The notes below the pieces were generated by a model. It was given only the letters and a program-made list of their open reading frames with translations, ran no database searches and was not told the origin of the DNA. From assembly GCA_017962165.1 (NCBI GenBank), contig JAGCVW010000009.1, forward strand, positions 1 through 34,959: a stretch of DNA of 34,959 bases. Direction: 5' to 3'. Shown here in pieces: positions 16,855 through 24,432 of this stretch. This DNA comes from Bacteroidales bacterium. Lineage in GTDB: Bacteria; Bacteroidota; Bacteroidia; Bacteroidales; UBA932. Numbering within the stretch: the stretch's first letter is position 1; each line of letters begins with the position of its first letter. A program made the position numbers and the translations under genes.

Positions 16855-17355
16855 ATGAAGAAGTTATTTCTTTCGATTATGATGGCGGGGGCGATGATGT
16901 TCGCGCTGCCGTCCTGCACAGGACTTTTGGATATGTTGAACGAAGAGGGAGAGGAAGAGGAGAATGTAGATGAGAACGGAAACGGCAAGGCCGACGAGAA
17001 CCTGCCGCCGTACTACAACTACAAAACCGAGGACTCGGGCAATACTATCGCCTTCTCCTTCAGCATGAGGGCTGGAAGCGAGCCTTACTACGACGTAAAG
17101 TACGAGTGGACTTTCAGCGTTGACGTCTGCACCAAGTCCATCGAAACCATCACCTGCAAGACCGAAACAATCGCCGTCCTCGTGGCGGCGGAGTACAGTG
17201 ACGATCCTAATATGTCGGTTTCCGGAAAGAACATCATCATTGACGTCACCGAAGATTTCGCCGAGCAGACTAAAGATGAAATCCGCATCTGGATCCAGCA
17301 GCTCCAGGCCGCGATGGAAATCGTCAACGAACAGGCCACCAGCCCCGGCGAGTAG
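16855..17355 (+). CDS. Acidic hypothetical lipoprotein
   Basis: 166 residues. A lipoprotein signal (MFALPSC) is followed by a very acidic Glu/Asp/Asn-rich stretch (about 29-49). Acid-rich residues near the lipidated Cys are typical of Bacteroidota surface-exposed lipoproteins. The remainder looks like a beta-strand domain with a C-terminal helix; I recognise no family. It starts 12 bases after the FISUMP gene and probably shares its transcript, so a role at the cell surface with that protein is inferred. Confidence 0.7.
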   Translation: MKKLFLSIMMAGAMMFALPSCTGLLDMLNEEGEEEENVDENGNGKADENLPPYYNYKTEDSGNTIAFSFSMRAGSEPYYDVKYEWTFSVDVCTKSIETITCKTETIAVLVAAEYSDDPNMSVSGKNIIIDVTEDFAEQTKDEIRIWIQQLQAAMEIVNEQATSPGE

Positions 17356-17383
17356 CAAATTTCGCAGAAGAGCCACACGATCA

Positions 17384-17411
17384 CCCCTGCCAGAATGGTT
17401 TCTGGTGGGGG
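17384..17411 (+). terminator. Hairpin after the fimbrillin-like operon
   Basis: CCCC-TG-CCAGAA, a TGGT loop, then TTCTGG-TG-GGGG; a stable stem with one small internal mismatch 28 bases after the stop at 17355. There is no U-tract, so terminator status is tentative. Confidence 0.45.
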
Positions 17412-17518
17412 CTGTTGTTTGGCTGGGGGCGAAAAAGGGCGCAGCGGAACAGGGACCAGTCTCGTAGGCGGTTTGGCCGGGGGTCGATGTGTGGCTGTTT
17501 GGCGAAAATGGTCGAACT

Positions 17519-17606
17519 GCACTTAGCCTGCAGTTATTTCGACCCCCTAAGTGCAAAAAGGGCCGTTTTTGAACTTAGCCTGCATAAAAAACGACAGACT
17601 AAGCGC
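17519..17606. repeat. Two 36-base inverted-repeat units at 52-base period
   Basis: Units at 17519-17554 and 17571-17606 each open with [C/A]ACTTAGCCTGCA and close with CTAAG[T/C]GC, which pair with each other. The 16 bases between units (AAAAAGGGCCGTTTTT) are themselves near-palindromic. Confidence 0.75.
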
Positions 17607-17731
17607 ACTGCGACGAATGTTCGATGGCCTTAAAGGAGCGAAGCGACGTCGTCGGCATCAGCCGACCGGCCGGGCCGTGACTTTTGCCGATAGGCGAAAG
17701 TTGGAAAGGCGGAAAGGCCGCAGGGGGTGTC

Positions 17732-17750
17732 GGGGGATGCGTCATCCCCC
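17732..17750 (-). terminator. Hairpin after the luxS operon
   Basis: Perfect 8-base arms GGGGGATG/CATCCCCC around a 3-base loop, starting 4 bases after the stop of the 17755-18207 gene on the minus strand. Confidence 0.6.
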
Positions 17751-17754
17751 GTAT

Positions 17755-18207
17755 TTATAGATACCAGATGGAGTTGGGGTCGGCGGAACTTCTGACGCGC
17801 TTGACGACGAGGGAGCCTTCGCGGGTGGGGGTGATGAGCTGGGGGTAGCAGCCGACGGCCAGGACCAAAGTCTTGAGTTCGTCGCTCTGGACGGCGACCA
17901 TTTCCAGTTCGTAATTAAATGACAGATCGATAAGGGGCAGAGTGCTCTCTCCGAGCCAGACCTTTTTCAGGTGGGGGAACTTCTGGAGGTCTTCGTAGGT
18001 CTTCACCTGAAACATGTGGATCCTGTATGAGGTGAGGTTCAGGACGGTAAGAGAATCGGCTTCGACTTTACTCAAAACGCCGTCGCCGTTGCGGTCGCCG
18101 GAGTGGAGGGCGCAGCGCAAAACCTCCTCGTCGGCGAATTTCAAAGACTGCGCGAAAGCACCATAACTGACGAATATCAGCGCTAAAACGACAATAACCT
18201 TTTTCAT
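17755..18207 (-). CDS. Secreted hypothetical protein with EF-hand-like loop
   Basis: 150 residues from the ATG at 18207, which begins a clean signal peptide (VIVVLALIFVSYGAFAQ). A DRNGDGVLSKVE stretch near residue 39 has the D-x-N-x-DG-x(5)-E spacing of an EF-hand or dockerin calcium loop. The following LTVLNLTSYRI and LPLIDLSFNYELEMV segments look like irregular leucine-rich repeats. I assign no function; a small periplasmic or surface leucine-rich protein is the best description. It is last in the minus-strand operon, 2 bases after the SDR stop. Confidence 0.72.
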   Translation of the reverse strand: MKKVIVVLALIFVSYGAFAQSLKFADEEVLRCALHSGDRNGDGVLSKVEADSLTVLNLTSYRIHMFQVKTYEDLQKFPHLKKVWLGESTLPLIDLSFNYELEMVAVQSDELKTLVLAVGCYPQLITPTREGSLVVKRVRSSADPNSIWYL

Positions 18208-18209
18208 AT

Positions 18210-19052
18210 CTATTTCAATTTCTCGGAAAACCGTACAAGCCATGGTGCCGCCAGAACCCTTGAGCACCCATCCCACCAGCGGGCGGGGAGAACGGCATGC
18301 CAAAAGACCATGGTCCTGGCAAAGGCTCCGGTGAGGTAGCGTGGGCGGGGACGGCGCGCGCGCACTGCTCGCATTATGGCGCGGGTTACCTTCGAGGGCG
18401 AAGAGAGCATGTTCGACGAGTATCCTTTGTGGAGAACGGCGGCCTCGCGGAGCGCCGCGTCCTCATAGGCCGTCCCGGCGGAGGACTCGCGCAGATGCTC
18501 GGCCGCGATAATCCCCCAGTTGGTCTTGATTCCGCCCGGCTCGATCAGCACGACGTCGATGCCGAACGGCTTGACCTCCATTCGCAGCGCATCGGACAGA
18601 GCCTCCACGGCATACTTCGAGACATTGTACCATGCCCCGAAATACATCGCGACGCGCCCGGCGACAGAACTGACGTTGATCACCCGTCCGAAGCCTCTCT
18701 CTCGCATCCCGGGCAGCACTTTGCGGGTAAGCGAAGCGAGCCCGAACACGTTCACGTCCAGCTGCTTGCGGGCCTCCTCCAGCGGCACATTTTCCAGCGC
18801 GCCGAAGTACCCGAAGCCGGCATTGTTGATCAAAACGTCAATGGCGCCTGCCTCTGAAAGACAAGCATCAATTGACGCTTCGTCGCAAACATCCAGCCTT
18901 AAGGGAGTCACTCCGAATTCCCGAAGCGGCTCCATCATTTCTACGCGCCGCGCCGCGGCAAAAACGGTATGGCCTTTAAGCGCCAGCTCCTTCGCGGTCT
19001 CGAACCCGATTCCGCTCGAGCCTCCCGTAACAAGTATCCTGTAAGTTTTCAT
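18210..19052 (-). CDS. Short-chain dehydrogenase/reductase
   Basis: 280 residues. Rossmann glycine motif TGGSSGIG (about 9-16), NNAG (about 75), catalytic Ser in NVSSVAG and the YNVSK motif are all present. It is a classical SDR of the kind that reduces or oxidises hydroxyl/carbonyl groups with NAD(P)H; the substrate cannot be told from sequence. The long C-terminal part with ARRPRPRYLTG resembles the retinol-dehydrogenase-like bacterial SDRs. Its ATG overlaps the luxS stop by 4 bases, so it is coupled to luxS translation, though no direct metabolic link is evident. Confidence 0.9.
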   Translation of the reverse strand: MKTYRILVTGGSSGIGFETAKELALKGHTVFAAARRVEMMEPLREFGVTPLRLDVCDEASIDACLSEAGAIDVLINNAGFGYFGALENVPLEEARKQLDVNVFGLASLTRKVLPGMRERGFGRVINVSSVAGRVAMYFGAWYNVSKYAVEALSDALRMEVKPFGIDVVLIEPGGIKTNWGIIAAEHLRESSAGTAYEDAALREAAVLHKGYSSNMLSSPSKVTRAIMRAVRARRPRPRYLTGAFARTMVFWHAVLPARWWDGCSRVLAAPWLVRFSEKLK

Positions 19053-19543
19053 GCGTCAGCGAAAGTCTTGCCGTCTTCAAGGACGACCTGAAGTTTACTA
19101 TACTCCGAATGGAAATCATTCAAAAGCCGGTCCATGTACCGCGCAGCTTCGCGCTTGCACTCCGGCAGGTCATGGAGCAGATAATTGCCGCAGGTCTCCG
19201 GAGTAGTCGCAGGAACTTCGGTCTGCTCCAGAATCCATCGAAGGCACTCGATAGTCAGCCTGCGCATATCCTCGACCGTATACGAGCCGGTCATGATGAC
19301 GTACATCCCCGTCATGCAGCCCATGGGCCCGACATAGACGACGTCGTCCTTCACCGAAGAATTCCGGAACCATGTCGCCATCAGGTGCTCCATGCTGTGC
19401 ATGGCGGCCGGGGCGACCGCGGGCTCTTTATTGGGCTCCGTGATCCTCAGGTCGAAGGTCGTGAAACCCTTATCAACCCGGGAAACATAAATCCCCGGCT
19501 TCAACCTGGTATGATCGATGGTAAAGCTTGCGATAACTTCCAT
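19049..19543 (-). CDS. luxS: S-ribosylhomocysteine lyase
   Basis: 164 residues, normal length. HSMEH (His49, Glu52, His53) with Cys118 in ETCGNYLLHD supply the metal-binding residues and general base, and GPMGCMTG carries the catalytic Cys76. The enzyme splits S-ribosylhomocysteine to homocysteine and DPD, the precursor of autoinducer-2, in the activated methyl cycle. It is flanked on the same strand by a membrane protein gene (1-base TAATG overlap) and the SDR gene (4-base overlap). No pfs or metabolic partner is visible in the window. Confidence 0.96.
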   Translation of the reverse strand: MEVIASFTIDHTRLKPGIYVSRVDKGFTTFDLRITEPNKEPAVAPAAMHSMEHLMATWFRNSSVKDDVVYVGPMGCMTGMYVIMTGSYTVEDMRRLTIECLRWILEQTEVPATTPETCGNYLLHDLPECKREAARYMDRLLNDFHSEYSKLQVVLEDGKTFADA

Positions 19544-20025
19544 TATCCTTTCTTATTCAAAAGATAAATCACTCCGATAATCAGCGCCAGCACCAGCCCG
19601 TAAGTCAGGACTGCGTTGAACTCGTCGTTATACTTGAACCGGAGCCAGAAGATTCCATAATTTATCGCAAACAGCAGCACTCCGCCGGCCAGGGCAATCA
19701 CGAGTCCCCAGACGGTTCCGCCTGGATTTACCTTCCATGAGCCGGTCTTGAAAGACTTGACCAGAATCCAGAAGAAGGGAATAAGTCCGACGAGGATTGA
19801 AATCACCAGGGCGATATTCATGCGCATCTGATTCGCTGCGCGGATTTCGGCGTCGCGCTGCTCCATCTGATCGAAACGGTCGCGGATAGCCTGAACCTCA
19901 GGAGTGATGTACTGCTCGTACATCTTCTCAATCTCATCTTCTGTTTGGGCATAAGCGACAGCGGGCTGCGGCTCAAAGGCAAAAGCCCCGAACAGCAAAG
20001 CGATAACAAAAAGGTTTTTCTTCAT
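19543..20025 (-). CDS. Hypothetical membrane protein with signal peptide
   Basis: 160 residues from the ATG at 20025, giving a signal peptide (LFVIALLFGAFAFEPQPAVA). A charged helical stretch that may form a short coiled coil follows (about 28-68), then three hydrophobic helices (about 70-90, 102-120, 137-155) and a KKG tail. I recognise no named family. It heads the luxS operon. The start is supported by a -7 box 5 bases upstream; a longer ORF reading would run through the divergent promoter. Confidence 0.7.
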   Translation of the reverse strand: MKKNLFVIALLFGAFAFEPQPAVAYAQTEDEIEKMYEQYITPEVQAIRDRFDQMEQRDAEIRAANQMRMNIALVISILVGLIPFFWILVKSFKTGSWKVNPGGTVWGLVIALAGGVLLFAINYGIFWLRFKYNDEFNAVLTYGLVLALIIGVIYLLNKKG

Positions 20026-20030
20026 AACTA

Positions 20031-20038
20031 CAAAGATA
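20031..20038 (-). promoter_or_regulatory. -7 box for the luxS operon
   Basis: TATCTTTG on the minus strand, 5 bases before the ATG at 20025. Only 11 bases separate it from the divergent dsbD -7 box. Confidence 0.6.
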
Positions 20039-20049
20039 ATGATTTGTTG

Positions 20050-20057
20050 TATCTTTG
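20050..20057 (+). promoter_or_regulatory. -7 box for dsbD
   Basis: TATCTTTG, 4 bases before the ATG at 20062, predicting a leaderless or nearly leaderless message. Confidence 0.6.
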
Positions 20058-20061
20058 GAAC

Positions 20062-21903
20062 ATGATCGCTTCGTTCCTGATAGCCCTGCTTTTCCAACTC
20101 GCCCCTTCAGTGGTGTGGGAGGCCACGGTCGAGCGTGCGGAAAAAGACCGCGCCGAACTCGTGCTGACAGCAAAGATAGCCGAGGGCTACTACATCCACC
20201 CCACCTCCGATCAGGCCATAGGTGTGAGCCTCGAACTTGCGGAGGGCCTGACCCCGGCGGGCGAACCGGTCGAGCAATTCGAGCCGGCGGACTACAAGGG
20301 CCAGGAAGTGGCCATGGGCACGTATGTGCTAAAGCAGGCGGTGAATCCAGGCGGCGCGGCCGAGCTTAAGGGCACGGTCACATGGAGCGCCTGCCATGGC
20401 GACGAATGCGGGGCGCCGGAGGACTATGAGTTCACCGTCGCGCTGCCGAAGACCGCAAGAGCCGGGGGCCTATGGTCGCTGATCCTGGAGGCCATCCTCT
20501 GGGGCCTGCTGATGCTGCTGACCCCGTGCGTGTTCCCGATGGTGCCGATGACCGTCTCGTTCTTCCTGAGGCAGAGCGGCTCGCAGCGGCAGGGGCGTCT
20601 TAAGGCATCGATGTACGGCCTGTTCATCATCCTGCTGTACACCGTCCCGATCAGCGTAATCATAGGCCTGACATGGGCGGTAGGCGGTTCCACCATCACC
20701 GCCGACATCTTCAACTGGCTCTCGACGCACTGGCTGCCGAACATAATCTTCTTCCTCGTTTTCATGGTCTTCGCCGCCTCGTTCTTCGGGGCGTTCGAGA
20801 TCGTGCTGCCTTCGTCATGGGCCAATAAAGCTGACGCGGGCAGCAACAGGAAAGGTCTGCTGGGCGTTTTCTTCCTTGCCCTCACGCTCGTGCTGGTGAG
20901 TTTCAGCTGCACCGGCCCCATAGTCGGCACGGTCCTGATCAAGAGCACCCAGGGCGAGTTCTGGGCCCCCATGGTCACCATGCTCGCGTTCAGCATCGCC
21001 TTCGCGCTTCCCTTCACCTTGTTCGCGTTCTTCCCGTCCATCCTCAGTAAACTCCCGAGGAGCGGCGGCTGGCTCAACAGCGTGAAGATTGTTTTGGGCT
21101 TCATCGAAATCGCCCTTGGCCTGAAGTTCCTCAGCGTCGCGGACCAGACCTACCATTGGCATATCCTCGACAGGGATGTCTATCTGGCAATCTGGATAAT
21201 CTGCTTCACATTGCTGGGATTGTATTTGCTGGGGCTGATTAAGTTTAAATATGATACGCCGATTAAAAAGTATTCTGTCGGCCGAATAGCGCTGATTGTC
21301 ATCGATTTCGCGTTCGTTGCGTATTTGGCCGCGGGCTTTTGCGGCGCGCCCCTCAAGGCCCTCAGCGGTTACCTGCCGCCGATGGAGACGCAGCATATTC
21401 GGATAGGGAAGTTTGCGCCCGAGCCGATGGAGGCCGCCGTCCCCGATGGAACCACGCTCGACGGTTCGGAGCACCTCGTCGCCCTCCCCCACGGCCTTAC
21501 CGGCTACGACAATCTTGACGCCGGCCTGGAGGCCGCCGCGGCATCAGGCAAGAATGTCTTCATCGACATCACCGGCCATGGCTGCGTGAACTGCCGCGAG
21601 ATGGAAGCCCGCGTGTGGAGCAAGCCCGAAGTGCTGGAGAGACTGCGCGAGAACTTCGTCATTGTTTCGCTCTATGTCGACGACAAGACTCGTCTGCCCG
21701 AAGACCAGTGGGTAAGGACCCCCGAGGGCCGCGTCCTGAAAGATGTAGGCCGCGTGAACGCCCGGCTCGTCCTGGACCGTTTCGGCGTGAACTCCCAGCC
21801 CAACTACTTCATCCTCGACCCGGAGGGCAACATCCTCGCCGGGCCGCGCGGCTACAACCTCGACGCGGCCGCCTTCGCCCGCTTCCTCGACCTGAATTTT
21901 TAG
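20062..21903 (+). CDS. dsbD: DsbD-type thiol:disulfide interchange protein
   Basis: 613 residues from the ATG at 20062. A signal peptide precedes a periplasmic DsbD-alpha-like domain (about 15-135) with a Cys pair in SACHGDECGAP. Eight or so TM helices follow with the conserved LTPCVFPMVPMT and SFSCTGPIVG cysteines of the electron-relay core, and a C-terminal thioredoxin-like domain carries GHGCVNCREM. Electrons move from cytoplasmic thioredoxin across the membrane to periplasmic acceptors. All three redox Cys pairs are present, although the first has four residues between cysteines. Its promoter lies back to back with that of the luxS operon. Confidence 0.92.
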   Translation: MIASFLIALLFQLAPSVVWEATVERAEKDRAELVLTAKIAEGYYIHPTSDQAIGVSLELAEGLTPAGEPVEQFEPADYKGQEVAMGTYVLKQAVNPGGAAELKGTVTWSACHGDECGAPEDYEFTVALPKTARAGGLWSLILEAILWGLLMLLTPCVFPMVPMTVSFFLRQSGSQRQGRLKASMYGLFIILLYTVPISVIIGLTWAVGGSTITADIFNWLSTHWLPNIIFFLVFMVFAASFFGAFEIVLPSSWANKADAGSNRKGLLGVFFLALTLVLVSFSCTGPIVGTVLIKSTQGEFWAPMVTMLAFSIAFALPFTLFAFFPSILSKLPRSGGWLNSVKIVLGFIEIALGLKFLSVADQTYHWHILDRDVYLAIWIICFTLLGLYLLGLIKFKYDTPIKKYSVGRIALIVIDFAFVAYLAAGFCGAPLKALSGYLPPMETQHIRIGKFAPEPMEAAVPDGTTLDGSEHLVALPHGLTGYDNLDAGLEAAAASGKNVFIDITGHGCVNCREMEARVWSKPEVLERLRENFVIVSLYVDDKTRLPEDQWVRTPEGRVLKDVGRVNARLVLDRFGVNSQPNYFILDPEGNILAGPRGYNLDAAAFARFLDLNF

Positions 21904-21911
21904 TATATTTG
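21904..21911 (+). promoter_or_regulatory. -7 box for the alarmone/partner-switch operon
   Basis: TATATTTG starts on the base after the dsbD stop codon and lies 25 bases before the ATG at 21937. It probably drives the eight-gene operon to 29069. Confidence 0.6.
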
Positions 21912-21936
21912 CATAAACTGAAACCGCTCCGATAAC

Positions 21937-22755
21937 ATGAAACTGATCCGTGCCTTGATCCCTATAGCCATGAGCCTCTGCATGGTCGGCTGCAACAATG
22001 CCGGCAAAAGCTCTCCGGTAAAGTCTATGGAGGTCCTGTTCCCGACAAGGAACAACTATACCGAAACCTACAACTTCCGTTACGATTCCGAAGGCCGCCT
22101 GACTCTTGTAGAAAGATGCACCGTGGCCGAAGGCAGCAAACACACGACAAGCTGGAAATACTCCTACGACAGCCAGTCCCTCAAAGCCGCTGCCGAAGTG
22201 AAGGCCTGGAACAAGACCCGCAGAGCGGAGGTGCTTTTCCAGGATGACCTGTCCCATATGGTCTCCTTCACGATCGGAGAAGAACCCGATGCCGATCCCG
22301 CTACCGGCATCGCCTTCCTTGGCCAGACCTGGGAGGGCAGTTATACTGACGGCCGCCTCGCCCGCTCGCTTTTCGCCGACTTCACCTCCGACGGAGTCGA
22401 TGCAGGCAAACTGACATGGGAAAGCGATTTGCTCCTCAAATACGAAGGCTCGGATCCCTCGGTATTCGAAGAAATCAAAGACATAGAATACAACGATACC
22501 CCCAACCCCTTCGACAAAGTCGATCCCGCAATCTACCTGCTGGGCATAGGGAACTTCTTCTGGCAGGGCCTCGCCGGCCCGCGTCCCGCCAGCCTCATCG
22601 GTGCTTATACCCATGTCGCCAGTGACCCCTGGGTTGAGGATATCTCCATGGACCATGTGGTGCTCGCCTACGAGACCGCCCCGGGCGGCCGGATTACCCG
22701 CATAGTCCAGACAGTCAACGGACAGACCGAAAAAATCGTGACAATCAGCTACTGA
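21937..22755 (+). CDS. Hypothetical lipoprotein
   Basis: 272 residues with a lipoprotein signal (AMSLCMVGCNN). The body is beta-rich, with a YNFRYDSEGRLTLVERC segment resembling the YD-type repeats of DUF4595-like Bacteroidota lipoproteins. Function unknown; probably anchored in the outer membrane facing the periplasm or surface. It is the first gene of the operon and its stop shares a base with the next start (TGATG), linking it to the alarmone synthetase gene. Confidence 0.7.
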   Translation: MKLIRALIPIAMSLCMVGCNNAGKSSPVKSMEVLFPTRNNYTETYNFRYDSEGRLTLVERCTVAEGSKHTTSWKYSYDSQSLKAAAEVKAWNKTRRAEVLFQDDLSHMVSFTIGEEPDADPATGIAFLGQTWEGSYTDGRLARSLFADFTSDGVDAGKLTWESDLLLKYEGSDPSVFEEIKDIEYNDTPNPFDKVDPAIYLLGIGNFFWQGLAGPRPASLIGAYTHVASDPWVEDISMDHVVLAYETAPGGRITRIVQTVNGQTEKIVTISY

Positions 22756-23846
22756 TGAACCAGACCCTCGATCCCCACGCGCAGGAATTGCTTGCGCAGT
22801 ACAAAAGCCTTCTGCCTATCTACGAGAAGATGGCGGAGGTCATTCCCGAAAGGCTTAAGGATTTCTTTGCCGAAGCCGGGATAATAGTTGCCGCAGTGGA
22901 GCACCGCGTCAAGGCGGAGGACTCCCTCGCCGGAAAGCTCAGGCTCAAGGGCGGCAAGTACAAGGACATCTTCGACATCACCGACCTGGTGGGAATCCGC
23001 GTCATCACCTTCTACATCGACGACGTGGACAAGGTGGCCTCGGTGCTCGAGCGCCTCTTCGAGATCGACTGGGAGAACTCGGTCGACAAGCGCAAGGCCC
23101 ACGACACCGACAGTTTCGGCTACCTCTCGCTGCACTACATATGCCGCATCCCCGAGTCGTCCTACTCTGTCCCGGATCACCCGCAACTGAACAAAATCCG
23201 CTTCGAGGTGCAGATGCGCACCGTCCTCCAGCACGCCTGGGCCAACATGAACCACGACACCGGCTACAAGAGCGGGGTCGAGATCCCAAAGGTCTACCTG
23301 AGGAACCTCAGCCGCCTCGCCGGAATGCTCGAGCTCTGTGACGACGAATTCAGCCGCATACGCCGCGAACTGTCCGACTATCGCCGCAACGTCCAGAAGC
23401 TGGTCTCGTCGGGCAACCTGAGCGAAGTCACTCTGGACGGCGACTCGTTCAGAAGTTTCCTTACCATCAAACCGTTCGACCGCCTTACCCGCCGCATTGC
23501 CTCGGTCAACCAGGCCGAAATCCAGGATGTCGACCTTTCGAGCTTCCTTGCCATTTTCAAGGCCATGCGCTTCGAAACTCTCGGCGACATATCGGACCTC
23601 ATCAAAGAGTACTCGGAGGCGGCCTACCAGATCGCCTGCTTCCAGATCGGTCTGACGGACATCGACATCATCGCCTCCAGCCTCGCCCCGCAGAACCTCT
23701 GCATCGCCTTCATCCTCAAGAAGGGCTGGGGCGCGGTCGGAATCAAGCATATGCTGGACGTGCTCAACGGCGAGTCTGAAAGCAACGCAGCCATGGCCGA
23801 CTTCCTGGTGGAACAGTGCAAGGACCTCCCGTTCATGAACCAATAA
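22755..23846 (+). CDS. Small alarmone synthetase (RelA/SpoT synthetase domain)
   Basis: 363 residues. The (p)ppGpp synthetase signature is complete: RVKAEDSLAGK (ATP-binding basic/Ser motif), ITDLVGIRVI with the metal-binding Asp, a GYLSLHYI stretch, and FEVQMRTVLQHAW with the catalytic Glu. No hydrolase domain or TGS/ACT domains are present. About 150 residues of helical C-terminal extension remain unassigned, longer than in RelQ/RelP. It transfers pyrophosphate from ATP to GDP/GTP, or possibly to another acceptor as in toxic SAS. The next gene, 4 bases downstream, encodes an alarmone hydrolase-type HD protein. A housekeeping synthetase and a toxSAS both remain possible. Confidence 0.88.
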   Translation: MNQTLDPHAQELLAQYKSLLPIYEKMAEVIPERLKDFFAEAGIIVAAVEHRVKAEDSLAGKLRLKGGKYKDIFDITDLVGIRVITFYIDDVDKVASVLERLFEIDWENSVDKRKAHDTDSFGYLSLHYICRIPESSYSVPDHPQLNKIRFEVQMRTVLQHAWANMNHDTGYKSGVEIPKVYLRNLSRLAGMLELCDDEFSRIRRELSDYRRNVQKLVSSGNLSEVTLDGDSFRSFLTIKPFDRLTRRIASVNQAEIQDVDLSSFLAIFKAMRFETLGDISDLIKEYSEAAYQIACFQIGLTDIDIIASSLAPQNLCIAFILKKGWGAVGIKHMLDVLNGESESNAAMADFLVEQCKDLPFMNQ

Positions 23847-23850
23847 ACCC

Positions 23851-24432
23851 ATGGCGAACAAACCTCTCGATACTCAGTTGCTCGACCGCGCAATCATCTT
23901 CGCTGTCCGCGCCCACTCGGGGACGGAGCGCCGCGGCAAGGGCTACCCCTACATCGTCCACCCGCTCGAAGCGGTGGAGATAGTCGCGACGATCACAAAA
24001 GACCAGGAGCTCCTTGCCGCGGCCGCCCTACACGACACCGTCGAGGACACCGACGTTACCGTTGAGGATATCCGCGCAGAGTTCGGCCCGCGCATCGCGG
24101 ACCTGGTCGCCTCCGAGAGCGACACCTTCGAAGAAGGCGTCAGCGAGGAGGACTCCTGGCACGCTCGCAAGCGGGCCGCCATCGACCGTCTCACAAGCGC
24201 TTCCCGCGACGCTAAGATCGTGGCGCTTGGCGACAAACTCTCGAACATGCGCGCAATTGCCCGCGACTACGCGCTCATGGGCGATGGCCTCTGGAACATC
24301 TTCCACGCCAAGGACCCTAAAGACCACGAATGGCACTACCGTGGGCTCGCGGACTCGCTCAAAGAACTCGAAGACACCTTCGCATACAAAGAATTCGTAC
24401 GGCTCATCGACCAGGTATTCGGCAATAAATGA
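23851..24432 (+). CDS. Small alarmone hydrolase (HD domain)
   Basis: 193 residues. The order HP (YIVHPLEAVEIV), AALHDTVEDTD and ALGDKLSNMRAI matches SpoT/MESH1-type HD hydrolases, including the HD pair and the ED motif that positions water. It should remove the 3'-pyrophosphate from (p)ppGpp or related alarmones using a metal ion. No synthetase domain. Placed 4 bases after a synthetase gene and overlapping the antiporter gene by ATGA, so the two opposing activities are made together. Confidence 0.88.
   Translation: MANKPLDTQLLDRAIIFAVRAHSGTERRGKGYPYIVHPLEAVEIVATITKDQELLAAAALHDTVEDTDVTVEDIRAEFGPRIADLVASESDTFEEGVSEEDSWHARKRAAIDRLTSASRDAKIVALGDKLSNMRAIARDYALMGDGLWNIFHAKDPKDHEWHYRGLADSLKELEDTFAYKEFVRLIDQVFGNK

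Larger units (their letters stand above)
17356..17754. other. Long intergenic stretch with structured repeats
   Basis: No coding sequence is supported here. It holds a hairpin at 17384-17411, paired 36-base inverted repeats at 17519-17606, GC-rich sequence with no recognised feature, and a terminator-like hairpin at 17732-17750. A GATGTGTGGC...GGCGAAAATG pattern (17486-17510) reappears in the intergenic region before the Fic gene. Confidence 0.6.

Noticed and set aside
17519-17606. Possible CRISPR array
   Set aside because: Only two units, with a 16-base palindromic spacer and imperfect repeats; no cas genes in the window.
17356-17754. Riboswitch or tRNA gene in the long intergenic stretch
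   Set aside because: No cloverleaf or known riboswitch core was recognised by eye; only simple hairpins and repeats are supported.
21544-23861. Long minus-strand open frames of about 370 codons opposite dsbD, the lipoprotein gene and the alarmone synthetase gene
   Set aside because: These are antisense shadows produced by GC-rich codon use; the + strand genes have clear motifs and coupled starts.
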